NCBI RefSeq assembly: GCF_024494565.1
Contig: NZ_JANHDN010000001.1
Coordinates: 186,001-250,000 of the forward strand
From: Halorubrum rutilum
Lineage (GTDB): Archaea > Halobacteriota > Halobacteria > Halobacteriales > Haloferacaceae
DNA length: 64,000 nt
Direction: 5' to 3'
A program made the translations under genes and the position numbers. This document shows positions 36,336-44,543 of this stretch, one piece after another. The number at the start of each line of letters is the position of its first letter. Positions within the stretch are counted from its first letter, which is position 1. The notes beneath the pieces were generated by a model. That model ran no database searches and had not been told where the DNA came from. It saw only the letters and a program-made list of their open reading frames with translations.

Positions 36336-37260
36336 CGAGCTCGACGCGACTACGGACGTCGTCACGCTCGCCGAGCACACGAACGGCGTCGGGACGAACG
36401 TCGCGAGTCGACTGGAGGACGCCGGCATCGAGACGGTTGCGGACATCCTCATCACCGAGGAGGGTGCGCTCACCGAGGTGCCGTACGTTTCGGATCTGCG
36501 TGCCCATCGGATTCGCGAGGCCGCTAAGGACATCGTCGGTGTGCTCCCTCGCGACGTCGACTTCGCAGAGACGGAGAGCGTCGTGAGCGAGGCCGCGATC
36601 CCGCTGTCGGTGCGGCGCGGGGAGGCGGTACTGACGGCGAGCGGTCAGTCCGGGACGAACGGCACGTACCACACGACCGACTGTTCGGTCGTCCGTGGAG
36701 CTGGCACCCTTCGTGAGCGCGACTGGACGTGGGTCGAGAACAGAGCCGTCGAGGAGTGCCGTGCCTGTCGGAATCCGAACGTCCACAGCGAGGGGGCTGA
36801 TGCGAGCCAGGACTCGGAGCTCGAACCCCTGGTCGACAGTCGCGAGGTCGCACTCGAAGCGACCGTCGGAGAGAAGCTGACGCTGACGATGACCGAACGG
36901 GACGGCTACGCGAACCCGTGGGCGGTCATCGACACCGCAGAGCCGACCGAGTGGGAAACGCCGACCGGCGACACGTGGCGGACGCGGCGGCTCCGGATCT
37001 CGAAGAAGATGAACGGCGAGGAGCACTACTCGGAGTGTGATCTCGTTGTTGCGGCCGACGAGATCCGGCTCGAAGACCCGCCGGTGAAGCGGCGGAGTGC
37101 ACAGCCCGATGCACCGAGCTGGCGTGTCGAGTCCGTCGGCGCGGTCGGCCGCGTCTCGCCGTCGACGTACGCCCAGCTGCAGGGCCGGCTCGAACAGCAG
37201 GAGGCCCGCCCCGAGGGCGACGACTCCTGGAAGCAGTACCAGAAGCGGGGTGAAGCATGA
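36325..37260 (+). CDS. Protein with helix-hairpin-helix and zinc site
   Basis: 311 residues. The N-terminal part (LAEHTNGVGTNVASRLEDAG, ADILITEEGALTEVPYVSDL) is a helix-hairpin-helix DNA-binding domain. A middle motif, YHTTDCSVV ... VEECRACRN, looks like a His/Cys zinc site. The C-terminal part is beta-rich (EKLTLTMTERDGYANPWAVI). It ends EGDDSWKQYQKRGEA, a tail nearly shared with the protein at 38204. Probable DNA-binding early protein. Confidence 0.65.
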   Translation: MPRDELDATTDVVTLAEHTNGVGTNVASRLEDAGIETVADILITEEGALTEVPYVSDLRAHRIREAAKDIVGVLPRDVDFAETESVVSEAAIPLSVRRGEAVLTASGQSGTNGTYHTTDCSVVRGAGTLRERDWTWVENRAVEECRACRNPNVHSEGADASQDSELEPLVDSREVALEATVGEKLTLTMTERDGYANPWAVIDTAEPTEWETPTGDTWRTRRLRISKKMNGEEHYSECDLVVAADEIRLEDPPVKRRSAQPDAPSWRVESVGAVGRVSPSTYAQLQGRLEQQEARPEGDDSWKQYQKRGEA

Positions 37261-37394
37261 GCGAGACCGACGCTCGCGACGAGGTGCGGACGGTCATCCA
37301 GCGGCACGCTGCCGAACTCGATGCTGAGGATCTCCGGGAGATCGCTGCGGACATCGAGTCAACTGCCGAGAAGTGGGGTGGAATTGATGTCTGA
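37257..37394 (+). CDS. 45-residue helical protein
   Basis: ATG 37257 overlaps the previous stop (ATGA); its own stop overlaps the next start by eight bases. The product (DEVRTVIQRHAAELDAEDLR then EIAADIESTAEKWGG) is one or two helices, acidic. No family. Confidence 0.55.
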   Translation: MSETDARDEVRTVIQRHAAELDAEDLREIAADIESTAEKWGGIDV

Positions 37395-38214
37395 CAGCGG
37401 AAAGGATGAGCGGGACGCGGGTGAGCCTCTGACAACTAGGGAATGTTTCCCCAGTGATAATATACTCGTCCGTAAACAAATAAATTGGACAACCAGAAAT
37501 CAATGCCTGATTACAGACGGCGGTCAAGATGCCGATGAAATTGCTCATCGTGATGATATAGTAGTCGGACGTCCGATTAACCGCGAGACCATCAGGTCTG
37601 TTCGCGAGGGCATCCTCGTCACGTGCAACGATAACCACTGTATCCGAGAAGGTCGATGGCAAGGCCTCTTCCCGAACCCTGAACTCGCGAAGGAGGCGGT
37701 TGAATCACATTACGACCACGAACGCCGGAGCGGCGAGTATCACTTCGGTCAGCGGTCGTTCACAATTGTCCGACTCCTTGACGAGGAGACCGCACAAACC
37801 GTCGACGAGTCAAGTCTCGGCCTCACCGTTGAGGAGAATCGACTACGTTCAATCGACGGATCCGTTCGGGAGGTGGAGTTCCCACGGACGACGGGTGATG
37901 TTAGCGAACTCGTCCAACGCGGCGATCGTATCCTTGTCCCGCCGGAACGAGAGCAGAAGGTCACCAGCGTCACTGAGTCACGCTCGCACGGCCTCCCGAC
38001 GTGGTCGGTCGGCTTCTGTGGCGTCGACCTCGATCTGGTGAGTGACCAGCTCCCGCCCCGTGGACAAAACGAGCTCATCGCCCGCGACGGAGAGGTTTAC
38101 AGATCATTCGGCCCCGACCCGCTCGCGGCACCGGCTTTCGAGGTCGTTGGTCTCGCAGATCACCAAGCGGATTTCGCGAGGTTTGCAAACGGAGGTGAGG
38201 CGCGTGCCGAGTAA
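37387..38214 (+). CDS. Chimeric-looking protein of unknown function
   Basis: 275 residues from ATG 37387. The first third (about 37430-37660) is visibly AT-richer than the rest. Residues ~55-115 (AHRDDIVVGRPINRETIRSV, CNDNHCIREGRWQGLFPNPE) look like an RNA- or DNA-binding module; the rest is beta-rich (TGDVSELVQRGDRILVPPER, LPTWSVGFCGVDLDLVSDQL). No family recognised. The composition break suggests a recombined N-terminus. Confidence 0.55.
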   Translation: MSDSGKDERDAGEPLTTRECFPSDNILVRKQINWTTRNQCLITDGGQDADEIAHRDDIVVGRPINRETIRSVREGILVTCNDNHCIREGRWQGLFPNPELAKEAVESHYDHERRSGEYHFGQRSFTIVRLLDEETAQTVDESSLGLTVEENRLRSIDGSVREVEFPRTTGDVSELVQRGDRILVPPEREQKVTSVTESRSHGLPTWSVGFCGVDLDLVSDQLPPRGQNELIARDGEVYRSFGPDPLAAPAFEVVGLADHQADFARFANGGEARAE

Positions 38215-39214
38215 TCGAACCGGGGGGGTCGACCGGACCTGTTCGGTCCATCACTGCGCGGCCGATCCATGCGTTCTCCATCGTGATGATGCTCAGGTCC
38301 GTTACATCGATGACACCACGCCGATCGAAAATCCGGAGTGTTGCGGTCGGGCGATGGACAACACTGCCCTAGCGGCTGGCGGAGACCTCGATCGGCACGT
38401 CCGCCACCGGTACGAGTGCGGGAGCTGTGGCGACCTCGCCGTCGTGCGAGAGCGAGAGCCACAACGCTCTCTAGCAGAGTTTGGAGAACCGATCACCGAC
38501 GGCGGTCGTGTTCAAGACGGAGACGGAGTCTCGTGCGAGTGGGACGGCTGTGAGGAGACGTTCGACACCCAGCAGGGGATGCGGATCCATCACGTCCGCG
38601 TTCACGACGAGCGCGTCGTCGAGATGGAGACGTGTGACTACTGCGGCGAGGAGTTTGAGCCCGGCGCCGGCAGCACTGGAACCTACTGCTCGGTCGAGTG
38701 TTCGAGTCGCGCGCGCTCAAGCCGCGTCACGCTCACCTGCGAGCACTGTGGCAAGGAGTTCGAGCTCGCACCCTCGGAGGCTGAAGGGCGGCGGTACTGC
38801 TCGACCAACTGCTACGGTGAGGCAACGAACACGACGGAAGTCCGGACGTGCCCCTGTGGCACAACGTTTCGAGTCCGGCCAGACGACGACCAGCGAGCGT
38901 GTTGTCACCCGTGTGAGGGTGAGATTCGGACCTCAAAGCCGCGTCCAGACGACCTAGAGGCGCTGCTGTGGCTCTTGTACGTCTATGAGGACCACAATAT
39001 GCGCCAGACGCACAAACGGGTCAACCACCACCGAGATCGCGACGAGCGGCTCACGCGGGATGCGGTGAGCGACCGGCTGATCGAGATGGGGGTTCACGCT
39101 AATCAGGCGCAGGAGATCGCCCGCCGAGCGACTGACCGCCCGGCGAGTGAGGCGCCTGACGGTGACGACTCCTGGAAGCGGTATCAGCAGGGGCGAGGTG
39201 AGGCTGATGACTGA
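38204..39214 (+). CDS. Multi-zinc-finger protein
   Basis: 336 residues from GTG 38204. Successive zinc modules: CSVHHCAADPCVLH, CCGRAM ... YECGSCGD, a C2H2 finger (CEWDGCEETFDTQQGMRIHH), MYM/HNH-like clusters (CDYCGEEFEPGAG ... YCSVECS; CEHCGKEFELAP ... YCSTNCYG; CPCGTTF ... CCHPCEG). A helical C-terminus follows and the protein ends GDDSWKRYQQGRGEADD. It probably binds nucleic acids; it may derive from HNH-type proteins whose nuclease core is lost. Confidence 0.7.
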   Translation: MPSNRTGGVDRTCSVHHCAADPCVLHRDDAQVRYIDDTTPIENPECCGRAMDNTALAAGGDLDRHVRHRYECGSCGDLAVVREREPQRSLAEFGEPITDGGRVQDGDGVSCEWDGCEETFDTQQGMRIHHVRVHDERVVEMETCDYCGEEFEPGAGSTGTYCSVECSSRARSSRVTLTCEHCGKEFELAPSEAEGRRYCSTNCYGEATNTTEVRTCPCGTTFRVRPDDDQRACCHPCEGEIRTSKPRPDDLEALLWLLYVYEDHNMRQTHKRVNHHRDRDERLTRDAVSDRLIEMGVHANQAQEIARRATDRPASEAPDGDDSWKRYQQGRGEADD

Positions 39215-39299
39215 GCCGCATCGCTGGGTCGCTCGGTGGGTGGCGGTCGGCCTCGCCGTGACGCTCGGCGTCACCATCCTCGTCGAGGTGATGGGATGA
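39207..39299 (+). CDS. 30-residue single-span membrane peptide
   Basis: ATG 39207 to TGA 39297 encodes MTEPHRWVARWVAVGLAVTL then GVTILVEVMG, one clear membrane helix. Overlaps both neighbours by eight and four bases. A viral micro-membrane protein; role unknown. Confidence 0.55.
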   Translation: MTEPHRWVARWVAVGLAVTLGVTILVEVMG

Positions 39300-39646
39300 G
39301 CGCCGAGACCCAAAACGGCATCCACGCCACCTGGCACGCTCGCGACCGGTTCCACGACCGGGCGTCCGACCCTGCTGATTCGGTGTTAGCCGCCTGGCGG
39401 GACGGCGAGCCGCTCGCGATGCCCGAGGAGGCGCCGCTCCCGCATAACGACGAGCTGCGCTACGACCGCGTGAGCGATGTCGTCGTCTGTCGGCGTAACG
39501 AGGAGTTGACGACGGTGTGCGGGCTCACCCCAGAGTGCATTTCCAACATCCACGGCGTGGCCGTCGCAGCCGCCGTCGACGCACAGTTCGGGACCGACTA
39601 CCGGTCCGGAATCCATGCCGCGAATCTGGAGAAGGTAAACCGATGA
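39296..39646 (+). CDS. Early/late-early protein, unknown function
   Basis: 116 residues from ATG 39296. It has a middle with DELRYDRVSDVVVCRRNEEL and a C-terminal helix (IHGVAVAAAVDAQFGTDYRS). Overlaps on both sides (ATGA). No family recognised. Confidence 0.6.
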   Translation: MSAETQNGIHATWHARDRFHDRASDPADSVLAAWRDGEPLAMPEEAPLPHNDELRYDRVSDVVVCRRNEELTTVCGLTPECISNIHGVAVAAAVDAQFGTDYRSGIHAANLEKVNR

Positions 39647-39870
39647 GTGCTACATCAAACGACGAACAGGCGTCTAAAGACGCGACCCGAGCGGAGACAG
39701 CCGTCGATCGCCACGGCGACGTCTACCGGGAGTGGGCTGGTGAGGACACGCCACGCGGCCGGCTCGCGCGGGCGATCCTCACTGTCGGAGGTGACGACGA
39801 GGATGCCGGAGATGACGATGATGGCGGGGCCGCCAACGAGGATGTCGGAGGTGACGACGATGCCGAGTGA
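39643..39870 (+). CDS. 75-residue acidic protein at the end of the early operon
   Basis: From ATG 39643. The first 55 residues hold TAVDRHGDVYREWAGEDTPR then GRLARAILTVGG; the tail is an Asp/Gly run (GDDEDAGDDDDGGAANEDVG). The short Asp-rich DNA repeats here may vary in length. It ends one base before the integrase stop on the other strand. Confidence 0.55.
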   Translation: MSATSNDEQASKDATRAETAVDRHGDVYREWAGEDTPRGRLARAILTVGGDDEDAGDDDDGGAANEDVGGDDDAE

Positions 39871-39871
39871 G

Positions 39872-41212
39872 TCACTCGTCGAGGTGTCCGTCCTCGATCG
39901 CGAACTCCTCAGCGACGCGCTCGTCATTCTCGACGACGGTCGCTGCGTCGGCGGCGGCTTCGCGCTCGGCCCGTTCGTCGGCGTCGACGGTTGTCTCGCG
40001 CATCTCCGCGCGGGCGGCGTCGATGGCGTTCTGGATCTCCTCGCGAAGCGGGAAGCCACACCGGGGACAGTGGTATGCGGTGGATTTCACCTCGGCACGG
40101 CAGTTCGAGCAGGCGACGATCTCGGGCGCACCCTCGGACTCGTCACCCTCGTCGGGGTCGACGAACCCGTGACTCTGGAAGATGGAGTCGTTCCGCTCGG
40201 CGTCGCCGGTGTGATCGTAGCGGTCGCGCATCCGCATCCGGTCGTCGACGAGCATCGACATGTGCTCGATGTCGCGGTCGTTCAGCTCGGAGTCGCTGAT
40301 CCGCGTCATGAAGACGTGCCGGAAGTGGTGGGGATGGACACGCTCGACATCGATATCAGCGCGGTCGGCAGCCCGCTTCATCGATTTTCGGACGGTCGAG
40401 GTGTGTGCTGCCATCATCTCTCGGTTGTCGGGGTCGTAGTGTTCGACGACGGGGAACAGCGGTGCCTCGTCGTGTGCGCGGCCGTTCGGTCCGGTGTGGT
40501 CGGGGTGGTTGCGGTTGACCCACTCTCGGAGCTCGGCCCGCGAGTAGAGAATCGGGTAGGAGACGTCGCGGACGCCCTTCAGGCTGAGCGCGTCGGTGTT
40601 CGGCGAGAAGGTCGGTCGCGGCGTCTCCAGACCGTCGATATCGCCGACGCGAAGCGAGGTCGCCAGCGAGATGCGTGCCCCGACGTCGGCGAGGAAGTCG
40701 ATGAGGACGGGATCCCGGTTGTTCATACAGGCGCGCTTCAGCCGCTCAATCTCGTCTTCGGTGAGGAGCTCGTCTTTCGAGATGGTCTCCTCCTTGGTGT
40801 TGCGGTCGGGCAGGCTGATCCGCTCGCCAAACCCATACTCACCGTAGTGGGGCTCAGCGTCGAGCCACTGGAAGAAGACGCGGAGGACGCGCTTGTAGCC
40901 GAACATGCCGGATCCGTCGGGGTCGAGCCCGTAGCCGCCGCTCGCCTTCGGCGCGGCCAGCCGGCCAACAAAGGCTCGGGCGTCGCCGATGTCCATCTCC
41001 AAGAGTGGGGTCTCGGCGCGCTCGGCGGCCCGACGGAGGTTTCCTATATCGCTTATCAGTGTATTGAGCGACTTATCCTCCATCTGCCGGCGGTGCGTGA
41101 CGAACTCGCGGATGGCCCGGCGGTCGGCCTCGTCGATGGTGGCGTCTTCGAGGAGCTCCTGCTCGCGCTCGAACTTCGCGCGGGTGGAGTTCGTGTCATT
41201 GACGTCGGCCAT
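39872..41212 (-). CDS. int: Tyrosine recombinase (provirus integrase) with C-terminal zinc ribbon
   Basis: 446 residues from ATG 41212 (the frame is open to 41404, but a TATA-like box about 25 bases before 41212 and the haloarchaeal composition favour this start). SAM-like core-binding domain at ~30-130; catalytic R180 in VGARISLATSLRVGDI, H295-x2-R298 in HPHHFRHVFMT and nucleophile Y332 in MRDRYDHTGD. A zinc ribbon (C368, C371, C382, C385; CSNCRAEV ... CPRCGFP) and a helical tail follow. It integrates and excises the provirus; it is convergent with the early operon and lies at the provirus edge. Confidence 0.88.
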   Translation of the reverse strand: MADVNDTNSTRAKFEREQELLEDATIDEADRRAIREFVTHRRQMEDKSLNTLISDIGNLRRAAERAETPLLEMDIGDARAFVGRLAAPKASGGYGLDPDGSGMFGYKRVLRVFFQWLDAEPHYGEYGFGERISLPDRNTKEETISKDELLTEDEIERLKRACMNNRDPVLIDFLADVGARISLATSLRVGDIDGLETPRPTFSPNTDALSLKGVRDVSYPILYSRAELREWVNRNHPDHTGPNGRAHDEAPLFPVVEHYDPDNREMMAAHTSTVRKSMKRAADRADIDVERVHPHHFRHVFMTRISDSELNDRDIEHMSMLVDDRMRMRDRYDHTGDAERNDSIFQSHGFVDPDEGDESEGAPEIVACSNCRAEVKSTAYHCPRCGFPLREEIQNAIDAARAEMRETTVDADERAEREAAADAATVVENDERVAEEFAIEDGHLDE

Positions 41213-41487
41213 ACACAGTCGAAAGACGCCCACATATTTGGAACCCCCAGCAAGAAATGCGCCAGATGTTCGGCAACGAGTAGCGTCGCTCTCCGACGTC
41301 TTTTCTCGCCAGACTTGCGCCCCGAGCAGACGCGCTCCGCGACGACCGTCTCGCCTCTCGGTTCGTTCGCGGCGGAGGGCGCCTCCGCGCCGTGAGTAAA
41401 CCATATTACGGCCTGGCGGGTACGGCTGGACATGACGCTCCTTCGACGGCGCGGGTCGGTATCGACCGGACCGGGAGGCGGTCGACC
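41213..41487. other. Provirus-host junction region
   Basis: 275 bases between the integrase start and the first host gene. It holds the integrase promoter (minus-strand TATA-like AAATATG near 41233-41240) and the promoter of the Lrp/TrkA-C gene (CATATTACGG near 41402-41411). The right attachment site should be here. No tRNA gene, tRNA 3' end or clear direct repeat was found. Confidence 0.5.
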
Positions 41488-42255
41488 GTGAGCCACCACC
41501 TCGACGAGATCGACCGGCAGATCATCCACGCGCTGATGTCGGACGCGCGGAACACCTCCGCACCGATGATCGCGGAGGAGATGAACGTCTCCGCGGGGAC
41601 GGTCCGGAACCGGATCGAGCGCCTCGAAGAGGCCGGAGTCATCCGCGGCTACACGGCCATCGTCGACTTCGAGCAGGCGGGCGGGCGGCTCACCTCGGTG
41701 TTCATGTGCACCGTTCCCGCCGACGAGCGGGAGCGACTGGCGCTCGCGGCCCGCTCCATTCCGGGCGTGATCAACGTCCGCGTGCTGATGGCGGGGCGCC
41801 GGGACCTGCAGGTGGTCGCGGTCGGCGAGGAGACGAGCGACCTCCGCGAGATCGCGCGCACGCTCTCCGGACTCGACATCCGCATCGAGGACGAGGAGCT
41901 GCTCCAGACGGAGCTACACACCCCGTACTCCCGGTTCCTCTCCGACGACGCGGAGGGGTCGGTGGTCACGGACACCGTCACGCTCGCGGACGGGACCGCC
42001 GTGATCGAGGTGTGCGTCACCGACGACGCGCCGATCGTCGGCCACTCGCCGTCGGAGGCCCGCACCGACGGGCTCCTTTCCGACGACACCGTCGTGACGT
42101 CGATCGAACGGGACGGCTCGATCATCCATCCGGTCGGCGACGTGTCGATCCGCCCGAACGACGTGGTCACGGTGCTCCCGAAGGAGTCGTCCGAGGACGA
42201 CGTCCTCGACGCGTTCCTCGCCGACGGCGACGAGCCCCCGGCGGCGACGTCGTGA
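41488..42255 (+). CDS. Lrp/AsnC regulator fused to a TrkA-C (RCK_C) domain
   Basis: 255 residues from GTG 41488. Residues 1-60 form the Lrp helix-turn-helix (IDRQIIHALMSDARNTSAPM, SAGTVRNRIERLEEAGVIRG), ~65-140 the RAM-like sensing domain, and ~170-240 a TrkA-C domain (DGTAVIEVCVTDDAPIVGHS, IHPVGDVSIRPNDVVTVLPK) that binds small ligands. Fusions of this type are known in haloarchaea, usually beside transport genes; the UspA and APC permease genes downstream fit. Confidence 0.82.
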   Translation: MSHHLDEIDRQIIHALMSDARNTSAPMIAEEMNVSAGTVRNRIERLEEAGVIRGYTAIVDFEQAGGRLTSVFMCTVPADERERLALAARSIPGVINVRVLMAGRRDLQVVAVGEETSDLREIARTLSGLDIRIEDEELLQTELHTPYSRFLSDDAEGSVVTDTVTLADGTAVIEVCVTDDAPIVGHSPSEARTDGLLSDDTVVTSIERDGSIIHPVGDVSIRPNDVVTVLPKESSEDDVLDAFLADGDEPPAATS

Positions 42256-42294
42256 GTCTCGCCGTTTATTGTTCCGGGCGGTCAACCGCCGGCC

Positions 42295-43002
42295 ATGGCA
42301 GACACGATCCTCGTCCCGCTCGAACTCCCGGACCCGGAGCCGCTGTCTCCGGTGCTGATCGAGGACCTCTCGTCGCTGACGGTCGTCGTCCTCGGTCACT
42401 ACGACCTCCCCGAGCAGACCCCGGTCAGCGCCGCGCGCGAACAGTTCGGTGAGGGGGCGCGGGCGACGCTTGACGAGGTCGCCGACGCGTTCGCCGAGGC
42501 CGGCGCGTCCGTCCGGACGCGACTGGTGTTCGGAAAGGACCGGGCCGCCGCGATCCGGCAGATCGCGGCCGAGGAGGACTGCGCCGCAGAGCTCGACCCC
42601 GCGCCGACCGAGGGGATAGAGCGGATCCTCGTGCCGCTCCCGGACGTCGCCGAGTTCGATCGCCTGCCGAGGTTCATCCGGGTGTTGAGCGAGGACGGCA
42701 CCCGGCGGATCACCCTGTTCCACGTCGTCGAGGGCGAGGAGCGTCGCGAGCGCGGCGAGGCCGTCGTCGAGGAGACCCGAGAGCGCCTGATCGCGGACGG
42801 GTTCGACGCCGGATCGGTCGACACGCTGGTCGTCGAGGGGGAGGGGCACGACGAGGAGATCGTCCGCGTCGCGGCCGACTACGACGCGGTCGTGATGTAC
42901 GAGCCGGAGTCGCGCCTCGGCGACCGCGTCTTCGGGACGCTGGCGGACCGGATCGCCGACGAGACCGGCGACCCGGTGATCGTCGTCAACCGGGACTACT
43001 GA
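42295..43002 (+). CDS. Universal stress protein-like (UspA) protein
   Basis: 235 residues. The second half shows the UspA fold end: RRITLFHVVEGEERRERGEA ... EEIVRVAADYDAVVMYEPES and a C-terminal DPVIVVNRDY. The first half (ILVPLELPDPEPLSPVLIED) is a degenerate repeat, so the protein is probably a two-domain Usp that acts as a pseudo-dimer. It often accompanies transporters, here the APC permease that ends 35 bases away on the opposite strand. Confidence 0.72.
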   Translation: MADTILVPLELPDPEPLSPVLIEDLSSLTVVVLGHYDLPEQTPVSAAREQFGEGARATLDEVADAFAEAGASVRTRLVFGKDRAAAIRQIAAEEDCAAELDPAPTEGIERILVPLPDVAEFDRLPRFIRVLSEDGTRRITLFHVVEGEERRERGEAVVEETRERLIADGFDAGSVDTLVVEGEGHDEEIVRVAADYDAVVMYEPESRLGDRVFGTLADRIADETGDPVIVVNRDY

Positions 43003-43036
43003 CCGCGTCGGCTCGCCCGCCGGCCCTCGCCGCCCC

Positions 43037-44419
43037 TCACTCCGGCTTCGTCTGGGTGACCCCGTCCTCTTCCTCGCCGCGACGGGCGCGGAGGATCGTC
43101 CCGATCGCTCCGGTTCGGTCGGTCCGGGACCGGCCGTACGCGAGGTAGACGAGCGCGCTCCCGACGATGATCCCGACCGCCCCGAGGATCGGGACCGCTC
43201 CCATCTGCGTGAGCAGGGCGAGCCCCGCGAGGAAGCCGAACACCTGGACGAACGGGTAGCCGGGCGCCGTGAACTCCGGGTCGTACGAGGGCGCGTCGGC
43301 GACCCGAAAGGCGACGAGCGCCATGTTCTCGAACGAGAAGACGAGGATCTGGAACGCGCTCGCCAGCTTCGCCAGCTCGATCACCGGGACGAATCTGATG
43401 AGGAGGACCAGCACGATCCCGGTGAGCAGCACGGCGTTCCGCGGCGTCTTGAACCGCGGGTCGATGGCCCGGAGCGCGGGCGGCAGGAGGTCGTCGCGGC
43501 TCATCGCGAGCGGGAACCGCGAGGAGGAGAGGACCCCGGCGTTCGCCATGCTCGTGAGCGCGACCACGGCGATCACGGAGATGAAGAGCACGCCGGCGCC
43601 GCCGAGGAGCGCGCCCGCGCCGTCAGCCATCGGCGTGAGCGACGCCGTGCCGCCCGGCCCGCCCGTCCGCAGGACCGCCGGGTCGCTGAGGCCGATGATC
43701 GCGCCGACCACCCCGATGTACAGGACCGTCATGACCGCCATCGACCCCAGCATCGCCCGCGGGAGGTTCTTCGCCGGGTCCTTCACCTCCTCGGCGACGC
43801 TCGCGATCTTCGTGACGCCGGCGTACGAGACGAAGACGAAGGCGGCGGCGGTGACGACGCCGACGGTCCCGTCGGTCCTGAACGGCGTGTAGCGCGCGCC
43901 GTCGGCGACGAGTCCCGCGTTGACGACGTACGCGACCAGCCCGGCGACGACGAGGGTGACGATGACCGCCTGGATCCCGCCGCTCATCTTCGTTCCCGAG
44001 ACGTTCAGGGCGACGACGAGGACCGCGAGCGCCAGCGCGACGTACACCACCGCCCCCTGCGAGAGCGGCGCGAACAGCAGCAGGTACGCGCCGAGGCCGA
44101 CGAGCGCGAACGAGCTCTTGAACACCAGCGAGAACCACGCCCCGATCCCGGCGATCGTCCCGAACAGCGGCCCGAGCGCCCGGTCGATGTAGAGGTACGT
44201 TCCCCCGGACTCCGGCATCGCCGTCGCCATCTCGGCCTTCGACAGCGCGGCCGGCAGGACGACGACCGCGGCCAGCACGTACGCGACGATCACCGCCGGT
44301 CCGGCCTTCTTATACCCCAGCGCCGGCAGCACGAAGATCCCGCTGCCGATCATCGCGCCCATGCTGATCATCATCGTCGGGTACAGCCCGAGACTCCGAT
44401 CCAAATCGTGCTGGCCCAT
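43037..44419 (-). CDS. APC-family amino acid permease
   Basis: 460 residues with about twelve membrane helices. The first helix motif, MISMGAMIGSGIFVLPALGY, is the substrate-binding unwound helix of APC transporters; the consensus intracellular loop EEVKDPAKNLPRAMLGSMAV and a conserved late FKTPRNAVLLTGI segment confirm the family. It imports or exchanges amino acids or amines at the cytoplasmic membrane; substrate unknown. The upstream Lrp/TrkA-C gene may regulate it. Confidence 0.85.
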   Translation of the reverse strand: MGQHDLDRSLGLYPTMMISMGAMIGSGIFVLPALGYKKAGPAVIVAYVLAAVVVLPAALSKAEMATAMPESGGTYLYIDRALGPLFGTIAGIGAWFSLVFKSSFALVGLGAYLLLFAPLSQGAVVYVALALAVLVVALNVSGTKMSGGIQAVIVTLVVAGLVAYVVNAGLVADGARYTPFRTDGTVGVVTAAAFVFVSYAGVTKIASVAEEVKDPAKNLPRAMLGSMAVMTVLYIGVVGAIIGLSDPAVLRTGGPGGTASLTPMADGAGALLGGAGVLFISVIAVVALTSMANAGVLSSSRFPLAMSRDDLLPPALRAIDPRFKTPRNAVLLTGIVLVLLIRFVPVIELAKLASAFQILVFSFENMALVAFRVADAPSYDPEFTAPGYPFVQVFGFLAGLALLTQMGAVPILGAVGIIVGSALVYLAYGRSRTDRTGAIGTILRARRGEEEDGVTQTKPE

Positions 44420-44543
44420 GCGTCCGGTATCGGGTAACGGCCGTCCGGATTTATGACCTTCGGAAAACTCAAAATAGCCGGGGCTAAATTACGCATTCAG
44501 GAAATCAAGAGCCGTCGCCGTCGGCCGTCCGTTCCGTCGGCGG

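Larger units (their letters stand above)
1..41240. mobile_element. Integrated haloarchaeal head-tail provirus (left end outside window)
   Basis: The segment holds contractile-tail baseplate genes on the left, cargo in the middle, phiH1-type repressors, an Orc1/Cdc6-like initiator and small overlapping early genes on the right, and a tyrosine integrase (39872-41212) as the last gene before typical host metabolism genes. This order matches temperate haloarchaeal myoviruses. The head genes and left attachment site must lie upstream of position 1. The right boundary is placed just past the integrase start by inference; I found no tRNA or duplicated attachment sequence that would fix it. The cargo at 9-27 kb could instead be a separate island that landed in the provirus. 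Confidence 0.83.

Noticed and set aside
41250..41400. tRNA gene or tRNA 3' end as attachment site
   Set aside because: No cloverleaf, no GGTTCRAATCC-type T-loop sequence on either strand.
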